Shown here: positions 42,281-50,441 of the stretch, in pieces | Layout of the letters: the number at the start of each line of letters is the position of its first letter | Numbering within the stretch: position 1 is the stretch's first letter | From: Paenibacillus sp. FSL K6-1096 | GTDB lineage: Bacteria; Bacillota; Bacilli; Paenibacillales; Paenibacillaceae | Length of the DNA: 64,000 nucleotides | Direction of reading: 5' to 3' | Assembly: GCF_037977055.1 (NCBI RefSeq) | Contig: NZ_CP150274.1 | Span: 558,001 to 622,000 of the forward strand | Position numbers and translations under genes: made by a program | Notes under the pieces: generated by a model | What the model saw: the letters and a program-made list of their open reading frames with translations, nothing else | Told to the model about the DNA's origin: nothing | The model's database searches: none

Positions 42281-43930
42281 TTACACTGAATATTCGTCAA
42301 AAGAAACCGGCTTCCCGTAGATCTGCGCCTGGGCCTCACCCGGTCCCGCAGCCCGTAGCTCAAGCCGGTCCCCGGAGAGCCACGATTCATATCCGGCCGA
42401 CAGCACGTTCCCGTCCGCAAATACAGGTGCCCGCTGCGCGGCGGCTGCGGCGAAGGCCTGAGGCCCGGAGATTCCCAGTGCTTCCGCCTGCGTTGCACTC
42501 AGCGCCTCAACCACGGCTCCGCCGCCCTTGCCTTCGCACACGATCTCCAGATAATCCGGCCGCTCCAGCAGCGAATATCCGTGCATAAGGTAGACGGCAA
42601 AATATACACCACCCGCATATCCGAACAGCGCCTGCGGCTGTCTGATCCATTGGCCTAACGGCAGAACCCCGGTAACTGCGGCGGTCTCGTCTTCGGGAAC
42701 CGGGAACAGCGACATAATGGTATTCCGGTGATACAGCACCTCCATATACCGGCTCTGATGCCGCGGATCGCCCGCGCTGTAGCCTTGCCCCGGATGGAAG
42801 AAGTAGAGCCGGTTCACGCCTTCAGCTGCTCCTACCGGCAGCGAGAAGGACCAGCGGAGCTGTTCATTGTCGAACTCCTCCACCCGCTCCCACATGCCGC
42901 CTGCCGCATAATCCCGGCAGATGTAGGCGTAAGAATGCAGCGCTGGCTGGCGCACCTGTGATCCGGCAATTACTTTCTCCGTTGTGGCCCGGACCTCCAC
43001 CGGCGAGTCGCGGTTCACAGCGGTATGACGCGCCTGCTCAGGCGCTTCATAGAACAGGAAGCCCGCATATTCAGTGCGCGGCATCGCTGCGGGCAGCGCG
43101 AAATCGCCGAACTGTACATAGTCATGCAGCAGATTGCCGTCTGCCGGAACATCATGCGGCCAACCCCTGGAATGGGCCCCCGCCCACGCTCCCCGCAGAT
43201 ACCACCGGCTCCGTTCGGTCCACAGGAAGTCCAGCATTTCGCCAAGGAGTCTTTTGGTATCGCTGTCCTCTTCCAGCTCCCAGGCGCAGGTGAAGGCCTG
43301 CACCCAGTGCCAGAACCATGGCAGGCTGCCATATTCAGGCATCCCCTTCGTCCGTATATGCGCAAGCGTAATCTCCAGACTGTGCCTTCCGTCCTCCAGC
43401 AGCTCTTCGTCCCCGAACAGCCTGCCGAAAATCAGCTTCGCCGCTGTATATTTCGCTTCATGATGGCTGAATTCCGCTACCTGCTTCCGAAAGAAGCCGC
43501 TGCGGTAGATATGGCCGAGCGCGGTATGGAAGGCCACCCGCAGCCCGGCACTGAACTGTGCGGAGTACCGCTTGCAGAACCACACCATCAGACTGCCCAT
43601 AATCTCCACCGGCAGCTCATGCGGAGCGGCCTCCCTTGGCACGGGAGACAGGCTCAGCGGCCAGTGTCCATAGAGCGCAGTCCCCGGCCTGCGGTTCTGG
43701 AGCAGCACCGTCTCCAGCAGCACCGCCTCCGCCTTCTGCCTGGCTTCCTCCCGGCCAAGCGGAAGCTCCCGTGCATCATCTGCCGCAGCAGCAAATAAAT
43801 AGGAAGCATAATAGAAGTTATTCCGCACATCATCATGGAACCATAATCCGCTGTCCAGCAGCGGGCGGCGGCATGCCTCAGCCGCGATGGCGGAGATGAT
43901 CTCCTGCCGGCGGCTTGTATAAGCTATCAT
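42281..43930 (-). CDS. Uncharacterised protein, possible alpha/alpha-toroid enzyme
   Basis: I do not recognise this 549-residue protein. The start ATG at 43930 is chosen over GTG at 43939 because GGAG is ten bases upstream. The first two thirds are helical with many Trp, His and Tyr (SGLWFHDDVRNNFYYASYLF, WFWHWVQAFTCAWELEEDSD, SRGWPHDVPADGNLLHDYVQ), as in alpha/alpha-barrel carbohydrate enzymes. The last third looks beta-rich (YLEIVCEGKGGGAVVEAL). It has no signal peptide. It is divergent from the kduI-deoR-kduD genes, so a uronate-chain lyase or hydrolase is possible, but that rests on position only. Confidence 0.7.
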   Translation of the reverse strand: MIAYTSRRQEIISAIAAEACRRPLLDSGLWFHDDVRNNFYYASYLFAAAADDARELPLGREEARQKAEAVLLETVLLQNRRPGTALYGHWPLSLSPVPREAAPHELPVEIMGSLMVWFCKRYSAQFSAGLRVAFHTALGHIYRSGFFRKQVAEFSHHEAKYTAAKLIFGRLFGDEELLEDGRHSLEITLAHIRTKGMPEYGSLPWFWHWVQAFTCAWELEEDSDTKRLLGEMLDFLWTERSRWYLRGAWAGAHSRGWPHDVPADGNLLHDYVQFGDFALPAAMPRTEYAGFLFYEAPEQARHTAVNRDSPVEVRATTEKVIAGSQVRQPALHSYAYICRDYAAGGMWERVEEFDNEQLRWSFSLPVGAAEGVNRLYFFHPGQGYSAGDPRHQSRYMEVLYHRNTIMSLFPVPEDETAAVTGVLPLGQWIRQPQALFGYAGGVYFAVYLMHGYSLLERPDYLEIVCEGKGGGAVVEALSATQAEALGISGPQAFAAAAAQRAPVFADGNVLSAGYESWLSGDRLELRAAGPGEAQAQIYGKPVSFDEYSV

Positions 43931-44041
43931 TTTGCTCACACTCCATCATGTATTTTTCCTGCCTGGATGCTGTCTGTAGCTCCCGGCGTTTCAGCTCTAT
44001 TGTGCACACTTTCCGTTCATATGGCAATCACTTCAGCAAAT

Positions 44042-44108
44042 AAATGAACTAAAATAAACGTACTAAAAAAGATTATGCCTTGCAAAGTGAACGTAAATGA
44101 ATTAAATT
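44042..44108 (+). promoter_or_regulatory. kdu promoter and twin operator candidates
   Basis: TTGCAA (44080-44085) and TAAATT (44103-44108) are 17 bases apart ahead of kduI. Two near-identical 14-mers, AAATGAACTAAAAT (44042-44055) and AAATGAATTAAATT (44095-44108), lie 53 bases apart, close to five helical turns. The second covers the -10 element. They are candidate sites for the DeoR protein in this cluster. Confidence 0.55.
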
Positions 44109-44156
44109 GTACCTATACGAACGAAAATATGTTTTTCTAAGGAGACTGAATATTCG

Positions 44157-44990
44157 ATGGAAAGACGTTTTGCATCACATCCGAATGAAGTGAAGCAGTT
44201 TGACACAGAACGCCTGCGCAAGGAGTTTCATATCCCGGTGATTTTCGCTCCGGACGAGCTGAAGCTTGTGCTGACCCATGAAGACCGGATGATCATCGGC
44301 GGCGCCAATCCGGTGAACGGCGAAGTGGTGCTGACCACGGATCTCAAGGAGCTGGGCGTCACCTACTTCCTGGAGCGCCGGGAGCTGGGGGTCATCAATG
44401 TCGGCGGCAAAGGTTCGGTTGTTGTAGACGGAACTGAATATGAGGTTGATTTCAAGGAATGCCTGTATGTAGGGCAAGGTTCGAAGGACGTTGTATTCAA
44501 AAGCGCGGACAGCGCCAAGCCGGCCAAATTCTATCTGAACTCCGCTCCGGCGCATCAGTCCTACCCGACTGTGAAGACTACCCTGGCTGAATCCGAATCC
44601 GGCGCCATGGGCGGTCTTGAGAATTCCAATGAACGTACCATTCACCGCTTCATCCATACAAACGGCGTACAGAGCGCACAGCTTGTTATGGGGATGACCC
44701 AGCTCAAGCCGGGCAGCATGTGGAACACGATGCCATCCCACACACATCCGCGCCGGATGGAAGCGTATTTCTATTTCGACCTGCCGGACGATTCCATCGT
44801 CTTCCACCTGATGGGCGAGCCTACCGAGACGCGCCACATCGTCATGCATAATGAACAGGCGGTCATCTCGCCAAGCTGGTCCATCCACAGCGGTGTGGGC
44901 ACTCATAACTATACCTTCATCTGGAGCATGGCCGGAGATAACAAGCGGTATGACGATATGGACCCCGTAGGCATGAAGGAATTACAATAG
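44157..44990 (+). CDS. kduI: 5-keto-4-deoxyuronate isomerase
   Basis: A 277-residue cupin-type zinc isomerase turning 5-keto-4-deoxyuronate into 3-deoxy-D-glycero-2,5-hexodiulosonate, a step in pectin and other uronate breakdown. The zinc ligands are visible in SHTHPRRMEAYFYFD (His, His, Glu) and SIHSGVGTHNYTFIW (His). TNGVQSAQLVMGMTQLKPGS is also typical. The length equals that of E. coli KduI. TAAGGAGACTG precedes the ATG. It leads kduI-deoR-kduD. Confidence 0.96.
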   Translation: MERRFASHPNEVKQFDTERLRKEFHIPVIFAPDELKLVLTHEDRMIIGGANPVNGEVVLTTDLKELGVTYFLERRELGVINVGGKGSVVVDGTEYEVDFKECLYVGQGSKDVVFKSADSAKPAKFYLNSAPAHQSYPTVKTTLAESESGAMGGLENSNERTIHRFIHTNGVQSAQLVMGMTQLKPGSMWNTMPSHTHPRRMEAYFYFDLPDDSIVFHLMGEPTETRHIVMHNEQAVISPSWSIHSGVGTHNYTFIWSMAGDNKRYDDMDPVGMKELQ

Positions 44991-45024
44991 AAGCAAATCA
45001 ACTACGGAAAGATGAGGCAGGCGG

Positions 45025-45780
45025 ATGAACCCGATACGGCGGCATGAGATGATTATGGAAGTGATGTTGAACCAGAAGGATGTAACGGTGAACGAGCTCA
45101 GCGAGAAGCTTCGGGTTACCGGCAAAACGATCCGCGAGGACTTAAGCAAGCTGGAGGAGCAGGGGCTGATTCTGCGTGTCCACGGCGGTGCCGTGCTGGC
45201 CCAGAGCGACCAGTTCGGCATTCTCCCCTCCAGGAATCCGCTGGATAAGTATGCCGAGGAGAAGGCGGAGATTGCGGAGCGCGCCCTTAAGCATATCGAA
45301 CCGGAGGACATCATTGCCCTGGACGGCGGAAGCACAACGCTGGAGATCGCGCGAAGCCTTACGAATATGCCGCTCACCGTCATCACCAATGATGTCTACA
45401 TCATCAGCGAGCTGGCGCCCAAGGACAACATCCGGCTGGTCGTGCCCGGCGGCTACCGTGTCCGCAACATGCTGGCCGGTCCCGAGGCCGTAGCCTATGT
45501 CCGGAAGCTTAATATTCAAAAAGCCTTCCTCTCGGCCACCGCCGTTCATATCGAGCATGGCCTGTCCATCTATACCGGCGACTTAATCGATTTCAAGCAG
45601 GCACTGGTCGCTACCGCGCGCCAGGTGTTCGCTGCCTGCGATCATCACAAGTTCGGGCATTCTGCCCTGCGCACCTTCGCCTCCCTCCAGGAGGTCGACG
45701 TCCTGCTGACCGACAGCGGGCTGGCCCAGGAGACCGCCGAGCAGTTCCGCGAGGCCGGCGTCAACATTGAATGCGGCTAA
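45025..45780 (+). CDS. DeoR family regulator of uronate genes
   Basis: A 251-residue regulator. The winged helix is at residues 1-57 (VTVNELSEKLRVTGKTIRED, then ILRVHGGAVL). The sugar-phosphate sensor domain has DIIALDGGSTTLEIARSL and AACDHHKFGHSALRTFA. It sits between kduI (34 bases) and kduD (42 bases) in one direction, so it is probably autoregulated with them. The twin 14-mers ahead of kduI are candidate binding sites. Confidence 0.92.
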   Translation: MNPIRRHEMIMEVMLNQKDVTVNELSEKLRVTGKTIREDLSKLEEQGLILRVHGGAVLAQSDQFGILPSRNPLDKYAEEKAEIAERALKHIEPEDIIALDGGSTTLEIARSLTNMPLTVITNDVYIISELAPKDNIRLVVPGGYRVRNMLAGPEAVAYVRKLNIQKAFLSATAVHIEHGLSIYTGDLIDFKQALVATARQVFAACDHHKFGHSALRTFASLQEVDVLLTDSGLAQETAEQFREAGVNIECG

Positions 45781-45822
45781 TTACAGTATTTTATCACTGA
45801 TCTCAAAGGAGAGAATATTCAG

Positions 45823-46581
45823 ATGTCATCCTCATTATTTAGTCTGGCAGGCAAAACTGCTATTGTAACCGGCGCCGCCCAAGGTCTTGGACAAGGCATT
45901 GCCCTTGCCTTCGCAGAAGCCGGAGCAGACGTAATCTGCGTCTCCCTGAACCCGAGCGACGAGACCGTAGCTGCGGCTGAAGGCTATGGCGTGAAGGCGC
46001 TCAGCATCGCTGCCGACCTGAGCGACCATTCCAAGCTTCAATCGGTATTCGATGAGGCGGTCAAGTTCACCGGCAAGGTGGACATCCTGGTCAACTGCGC
46101 GGGCATGATCCGCCGGACACCGGCTAAGGACCACAGCGAGAAGGACTGGTTCGATGTCATTAACCTCAACCAGAACACGGTGTTCCTGCTGTCGCAGATT
46201 GCCGGACGCCACTTCCTGGAACGGGGCAGCGGCAAAATCATCAACATCGCCTCCATGCTCTCCTACCAGGGCGGCATCAACGTGCCGGGCTACACGGCCA
46301 GCAAGCATGCCGTAGCCGGACTGACCAAAGCGTTCGCCAATGAATGGGCAGGCTCCGGCCTGAACATCAACGCCATCGCTCCGGGATACATGGCAACCGA
46401 GAACACGGCTCCGATCCGCGCGGATCAGAACCGTTCCGATGCCATCCTCGACCGCATTCCGGCCGGACGCTGGGGCACCGCTGAAGATGTGAAGGGCCCG
46501 GCGGTATTCCTTGCCTCCGCTGCCTCCGACTATCTGAACGGCCACATTCTGAACGTAGACGGCGGCTGGATGGCCAGATAA
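45823..46581 (+). CDS. kduD: 2-dehydro-3-deoxy-D-gluconate 5-dehydrogenase
   Basis: A 252-residue short-chain dehydrogenase that reduces the KduI product to 2-keto-3-deoxygluconate. The cofactor motif is VTGAAQGLGQGIALA near residue 18. The catalytic Tyr and Lys lie in PGYTASKHAVAGLTKAFANE, preceded by the Ser in NIASMLSYQGG. DYLNGHILNVDGGWMAR ends the protein as in KduD. AAAGGAGAG precedes the ATG. No KDG kinase or aldolase gene follows; a strong terminator does. Confidence 0.93.
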   Translation: MSSSLFSLAGKTAIVTGAAQGLGQGIALAFAEAGADVICVSLNPSDETVAAAEGYGVKALSIAADLSDHSKLQSVFDEAVKFTGKVDILVNCAGMIRRTPAKDHSEKDWFDVINLNQNTVFLLSQIAGRHFLERGSGKIINIASMLSYQGGINVPGYTASKHAVAGLTKAFANEWAGSGLNINAIAPGYMATENTAPIRADQNRSDAILDRIPAGRWGTAEDVKGPAVFLASAASDYLNGHILNVDGGWMAR

Positions 46582-46596
46582 CACCCTCTAATACGA

Positions 46597-46634
46597 CCCC
46601 CCGGTTGCTTCTTATGAAGCGCAGCCGGGGGTTT
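46597..46634 (+). terminator. Terminator of the kdu operon
   Basis: CCCCCGG and CCGGGGG form the stem with additional inner GC / GC pairs around TTCTTATGAA. GTTTGG follows on the plus strand. Confidence 0.8.
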
Positions 46635-46645
46635 GGTGCGTCCAT

Positions 46646-48076
46646 TTATAATCTGCTCATGACTTGAGGACGCGTAATATGGTCTGAAATTTTCATTAGG
46701 CAGATCAGATCGCCAAGCAGCAGGATAGCGGAATAGATTAACGCCCACAGCAGCGGGTCCGGGGCCAGGTAGAGAATTGCCAACACCGGGAGGACGAACA
46801 GAAACGACAGCAGGCTTGTGGCATACAAGCCGTGACGCGGAGTTCGCAAGCGTACAGAAAGAATAGCCGCGATTAAGATCATGGACATGGATGACAGGAG
46901 ACTGACGGGGAACAGCAGGATAAGCTGCAGGACCGTATAGCCCGGGATGGGGGCCAGCTCAGGCATCAGGAGCGGGATCATCCGGATGCCCGCCCATGTC
47001 AGCAAGGAGGAGACGGCCAGCATGGCCGCAGTCACCAGGACCGGAACGGTACACTTGGCAAGCAAGACCGGCCGGAGCTGCAGCGGCGTGGATAACAAGG
47101 CTTCTCCTGTCTTATAGACCTTCTCACCGCCAATGGAGTAGGCGATTAAGTTGGACGGCACTCTCGGAATGAGCAGAACCGTCAGAATCACCGCATAATT
47201 GAGGTCGAACGTCCCTGTAAAATACAGCAGCAGACACACCAGGGCAACCGGCGAGAAGCACAGCAGTCCAAAGCTGAGCAGCAATGATTTTAGAGCCATC
47301 AGTGCCTTCCATTCAAATTTCAGCACAATGCCATACTGCGACTTCGGCCTCGGCAACATGGATGAAGCACGATGCTTATACCCTCTCTCCGGCCTCCGGG
47401 TTGTTCCCGGCTTGAAGAAATCCGGCTGCTTCATTCGCGCGACCTTCACCGAATATACCGTCAGGACACTTAGGTAAATCTGTGCACATACAGTTCCCAC
47501 GGCCATTGCAGACAACCAGTCAGCGTTCGCGATAACCCCCAGACACACCACGAACAGCAGACCTAGAGGATAAGCCATCCACGACACCCGGCTGTTGGCG
47601 GCCCGCATATCCCCCGATGTTGAAGAAGCATACACTCCCGCAAAACAGATTGCGCTGTAATTCAATACTGCCAGGACCATAACACCAAGCCATTGCCATG
47701 GAAGCAGCGCCGGTTCACCCCTGACCAGAAAGTATGTTAACGCGGAGCAAAAGAGGGTTAAGGTGAAATAACTGACCGCAAATAAGCAGCAGAATTGAAA
47801 CTTCCTCCAGATAATGCTGCTCCCGCTCAATGGACTCGACAGTAGTGTTTCCAGGGTCCGGTGCTCCCGTTCACCCGCCAGGCTGTCGGAGAGCAGAGGT
47901 CTTAATAAGATTGCCGTAAGCAAAGCACCTATGGTTAAGGCAGCTTCTATCCCTCGCGTGACGATGGGAACAATGATGCCGGTAATGGCGATAGACAGGC
48001 CGTAAAAGAGAAGCATTCCTTTTTCACTGCTGAACTCTGCGCATGCTGCACGAAAAACAGGATAGGATCGTGTCAT
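46646..48076 (-). CDS. ABC-2 type exporter permease
   Basis: A 476-residue membrane protein with about ten to twelve hydrophobic segments. It starts TRSYPVFRAACAEFSSEKGM and contains SDSLAGEREHRTLETLLSSP, a hallmark of ABC-2 permeases of the NatB/YhaP type. A charged loop near 225-255 separates two halves. Its start overlaps the ATPase gene stop by four bases. The pair would export ions, a peptide or a drug; the substrate is unknown. The divergent XRE-type regulator probably controls it. Confidence 0.88.
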   Translation of the reverse strand: MTRSYPVFRAACAEFSSEKGMLLFYGLSIAITGIIVPIVTRGIEAALTIGALLTAILLRPLLSDSLAGEREHRTLETLLSSPLSGSSIIWRKFQFCCLFAVSYFTLTLFCSALTYFLVRGEPALLPWQWLGVMVLAVLNYSAICFAGVYASSTSGDMRAANSRVSWMAYPLGLLFVVCLGVIANADWLSAMAVGTVCAQIYLSVLTVYSVKVARMKQPDFFKPGTTRRPERGYKHRASSMLPRPKSQYGIVLKFEWKALMALKSLLLSFGLLCFSPVALVCLLLYFTGTFDLNYAVILTVLLIPRVPSNLIAYSIGGEKVYKTGEALLSTPLQLRPVLLAKCTVPVLVTAAMLAVSSLLTWAGIRMIPLLMPELAPIPGYTVLQLILLFPVSLLSSMSMILIAAILSVRLRTPRHGLYATSLLSFLFVLPVLAILYLAPDPLLWALIYSAILLLGDLICLMKISDHITRPQVMSRL

Positions 48077-48825
48077 TGCCGTCCTGCCCCCTGTTCAAGC
48101 TCCATATACAGCTTTTCCAGACTGAATTGTCCGTGCTCCATATAATGCCCGCTGTCTTGGAGCGCTGCAATTGAGCCGGTAAAGAGATTGCGCCCATGCC
48201 GCAAAATCGTAATTTGATCACACATTTTCTGGACCTCCTCCAGATTATGCGTGGTCATGATGATCGTCGTGCCCTGCTCCTTGGCAAGCCGTAATAACAT
48301 CGTTCTAAGATCTGCTGTGCTGACAGGATCAAGCCCGTTCGTCGGCTCATCCAGGATCAGTATGCGCGGGCTGTGAAGCATGGCACGGATCAGGGCAGTC
48401 TTTTTGCTCATACCGGTTGAAAGACCTTTTACAAGGAAATGCTTCTTGTCCTGCATCGCGAACGTCCGCAACAACTCATCAATGCGTCTCTCCGATTCTG
48501 CACGGCACATGCCGTAAATGTCTGCGTAATATATCAGATTGTCCAGGACAGTCAAGGACTCGTACAGCCCAACATCCTCAGATAAAACGCCACACATCCC
48601 CCGTACTGTACTCCCGTCCTTAATCGGATCGCATCCAAACACCGTGACCGCTCCACCGTCCGGCTCCAGCAGCCCCAGAAGCAACCGCAGGGTTGTCGTC
48701 TTACCCGCTCCATTATGCCCAAGCAGCGCGTAGACCTCCCCCTCTGCTATTGCAAGATTAAGCCCGTTAACGGCAGCCACTTCGCCAAAAGACTTGCTGA
48801 CCCCTTCAAACCGTATATCGCCCAT
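48073..48825 (-). CDS. ABC transporter ATP-binding protein
   Basis: A 250-residue ATPase. Walker A is GHNGAGKTT near residue 36, the Q-loop region has GVLSEDVGLYE (Ser-Glu instead of the common Gln), the signature is LSTGM, and Walker B is RILILDEPTNGLDP. This deviating Q-loop and signature are common in NatA-like exporters. It precedes and overlaps the permease gene. The divergent regulator and membrane protein genes start 170 bases away with an operator array in between. Confidence 0.93.
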   Translation of the reverse strand: MGDIRFEGVSKSFGEVAAVNGLNLAIAEGEVYALLGHNGAGKTTTLRLLLGLLEPDGGAVTVFGCDPIKDGSTVRGMCGVLSEDVGLYESLTVLDNLIYYADIYGMCRAESERRIDELLRTFAMQDKKHFLVKGLSTGMSKKTALIRAMLHSPRILILDEPTNGLDPVSTADLRTMLLRLAKEQGTTIIMTTHNLEEVQKMCDQITILRHGRNLFTGSIAALQDSGHYMEHGQFSLEKLYMELEQGAGRQ

Positions 48826-48876
48826 ACTCCCCGCCCCACTTTAAGATCATCTTTATGTATAGCTTACTGCACATTT

Positions 48877-48939
48877 TTGGTGTAGTCAACTATACATAAT
48901 TGGTGTAGTATACTTGACTATTCTCTGGTATGTACACCA
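48877..48939. promoter_or_regulatory. Operator array and promoter between the ABC and XRE genes
   Basis: TTGGTGTAGT occurs at 48877-48886 and at 48900-48909, 23 bases apart. An inverted copy of TGGTGTA lies at 48933-48939. Between them TTGACT (48914-48919) with CATAAT (48938-48943), 18 bases apart, is a candidate promoter for the XRE gene. The repeated sites suggest cooperative binding by the small regulator, controlling both directions. Confidence 0.6.
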
Positions 48940-48991
48940 TAATATTAGAGTTAAGGTGAACTGTTATTGATCCAAAGGAGGTGGCGTCCAG

Positions 48992-49213
48992 GTGAAAACA
49001 AAAATACGCGAGCTGCGCAAAGAGCGGCGGATCTCCCAGGAGGAATTGGCTAAGGCCCTGCGCGTAACGCGCCATACCATCACCTCGATTGAGAACGAGA
49101 AATATACCGCCTCCCTGCCTCTCGCTTATAAGATTTCCAGGTTTTTCGGTTTGCCGATTGAGGACATTTTTGATTTCTCAGATGTGGAGGATATCGATTA
49201 TGACATCTTTTGA
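48992..49213 (+). CDS. Small XRE family regulator
   Basis: A 73-residue protein that is almost only a Cro/CI-type helix-turn-helix (RISQEELAKALRVTRHTITS, with IENEKYTASLPLAYKISRFF after it) and an acidic tail DVEDIDYDIF. The start is GTG behind a full AAAGGAGGTG site. It overlaps the next membrane protein gene by 14 bases. Such pairs of a short XRE regulator and a DUF2178-like membrane protein are common next to ABC exporters in Bacilli. Confidence 0.93.
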   Translation: MKTKIRELRKERRISQEELAKALRVTRHTITSIENEKYTASLPLAYKISRFFGLPIEDIFDFSDVEDIDYDIF

Positions 49214-49652
49214 ACAGGAGCTAAGACGGCGGATACGTATTATGACTCTCTACGCAGTTGGTATCGGAATGACCATCATTGCTGCGTTTGTACTTAAAAT
49301 GTTTGAGGTTGGCAGCACCGGTTCGCTTGACAGCTGGGACACCGGGATTCTTGCCGGATTATTGCTCGGTACGGGAATCACAGTCTCCCTCCGCATTGCC
49401 CGGCTCCGCAGAGCCCTCCGCAGCTCCGAGGTTCTGGAAGCCTTACATATTGCCGAGAAAGACGAACGCAACCGGATGATTGTCCTCAGAACGGCCAAGG
49501 CCAGTATGACACTTACCATCCTCCTGTTATCTCTTTCCGCCGTTGCCGCTTCCCTTATCAGCAAGGTTGTTTTCTTAACCATTTTTATTATTTTAGCCGC
49601 ACTATTGGCGCTGTACCTTGTGCTGGCGGTCTATTATTCCCGGAAAATGTAA
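49200..49652 (+). CDS. Four-helix membrane protein (DUF2178-like)
   Basis: A 150-residue protein with four hydrophobic segments at about 15-35, 45-65, 98-117 and 122-143. A basic loop (RIARLRRALRSSEVLEALHI) and EKDERNRMIVLRTAKASMTL lie between the pairs; the ERN-like stretch is typical of DUF2178. The start lies inside the XRE gene, 14 bases before its stop, so translation is coupled. It may modulate the regulator from the membrane or accompany the exporter. This is inferred from context. Confidence 0.85.
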   Translation: MTSFEQELRRRIRIMTLYAVGIGMTIIAAFVLKMFEVGSTGSLDSWDTGILAGLLLGTGITVSLRIARLRRALRSSEVLEALHIAEKDERNRMIVLRTAKASMTLTILLLSLSAVAASLISKVVFLTIFIILAALLALYLVLAVYYSRKM

Positions 49653-49679
49653 CTTATCTATACGAAGGAGCCTACCGGT

Positions 49680-50306
49680 ATGAATGAAGAATTACTGGCT
49701 ACGTTTGATGAGCAAGGCAACCGCACCGGGGCTGCTCCCCGGGACGAGGTTCACCGCCGCGGCCTCTGGCATGAGACCTTCCACTGCTGGTTTGTGCGCA
49801 TGGATGTGAGCGGGCTAATGATCTACCTGCAGCTGCGCAGCCTGCAAAAAAGAGACTACGCCGGTCTGCTCGACATCACCGCTGCCGGACATCTGCTGGC
49901 GGATGAGACCGTTAGGGACGGTGTCCGTGAGGTCCAGGAGGAGCTGGGGATCGCGGTTGCTTTTGACGGGCTGAAGCCGCTGGGGGTTATCCCCTACCAG
50001 ATGGATACCGCCGGATTCATTGACCGTGAGCGGGCCCATGTATTTGTCTACGAGAACCGCTATGCGCTGAGTGAGTTCACATTGCAGCAGGAAGAGGTCG
50101 CCGGAATCGTCCAGGCCCGCTTCGCGGACTTGCGCAGCTTCATCATCAACGGAGCCAGCAGCAAGCTTCATGTAGAAGGCTTCCGGGTTGCTGATAACGG
50201 CGAACGAATCATGCTGGACGAGCAGGTGGACTTCACGCAATTCGTTCCGCATGAGCGTGAATATTATATGCGGGTGATTGAAGGTATTGAGGCGCTATAT
50301 CGCTAA
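49680..50306 (+). CDS. Nudix hydrolase, isopentenyl-diphosphate isomerase-like
   Basis: A 208-residue Nudix protein. The N-terminus MNEELLATFDEQGNRTG and GLWHETFHCWFV match the branch that contains YfcD and type 1 IPP isomerases. The Nudix box is GHLLADE, seven residues, REVQEELGI, thus complete. The true IPP isomerase active-site Cys may correspond to the Cys in HETFHCWF, but the remaining residues look like a hydrolase. CGAAGGAGCC precedes the ATG. The substrate is unknown. Confidence 0.85.
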   Translation: MNEELLATFDEQGNRTGAAPRDEVHRRGLWHETFHCWFVRMDVSGLMIYLQLRSLQKRDYAGLLDITAAGHLLADETVRDGVREVQEELGIAVAFDGLKPLGVIPYQMDTAGFIDRERAHVFVYENRYALSEFTLQQEEVAGIVQARFADLRSFIINGASSKLHVEGFRVADNGERIMLDEQVDFTQFVPHEREYYMRVIEGIEALYR

Positions 50307-50372
50307 ACCATGTGGCCGTTTCGCGGGTCGGCTGCGGGGCGGGAGAGCACCAGGCCGATTACATCCCGGTAA

Positions 50373-50416
50373 ACGCAGCGCAGCGACCCTCCATCAACAG
50401 GAGAATCGCTGCGTTG
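50373..50416. terminator. Terminator between Nudix and GH42 genes
   Basis: ACGCAGCG and CGCTGCGT pair around CCTCC / GGAG inner arms. GTTGTTTG follows on the plus strand and GTTTACC on the minus. It lies between the convergent genes. Confidence 0.65.
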
Positions 50417-50441
50417 TTTGAATTATGCACTTTTCAAATAT

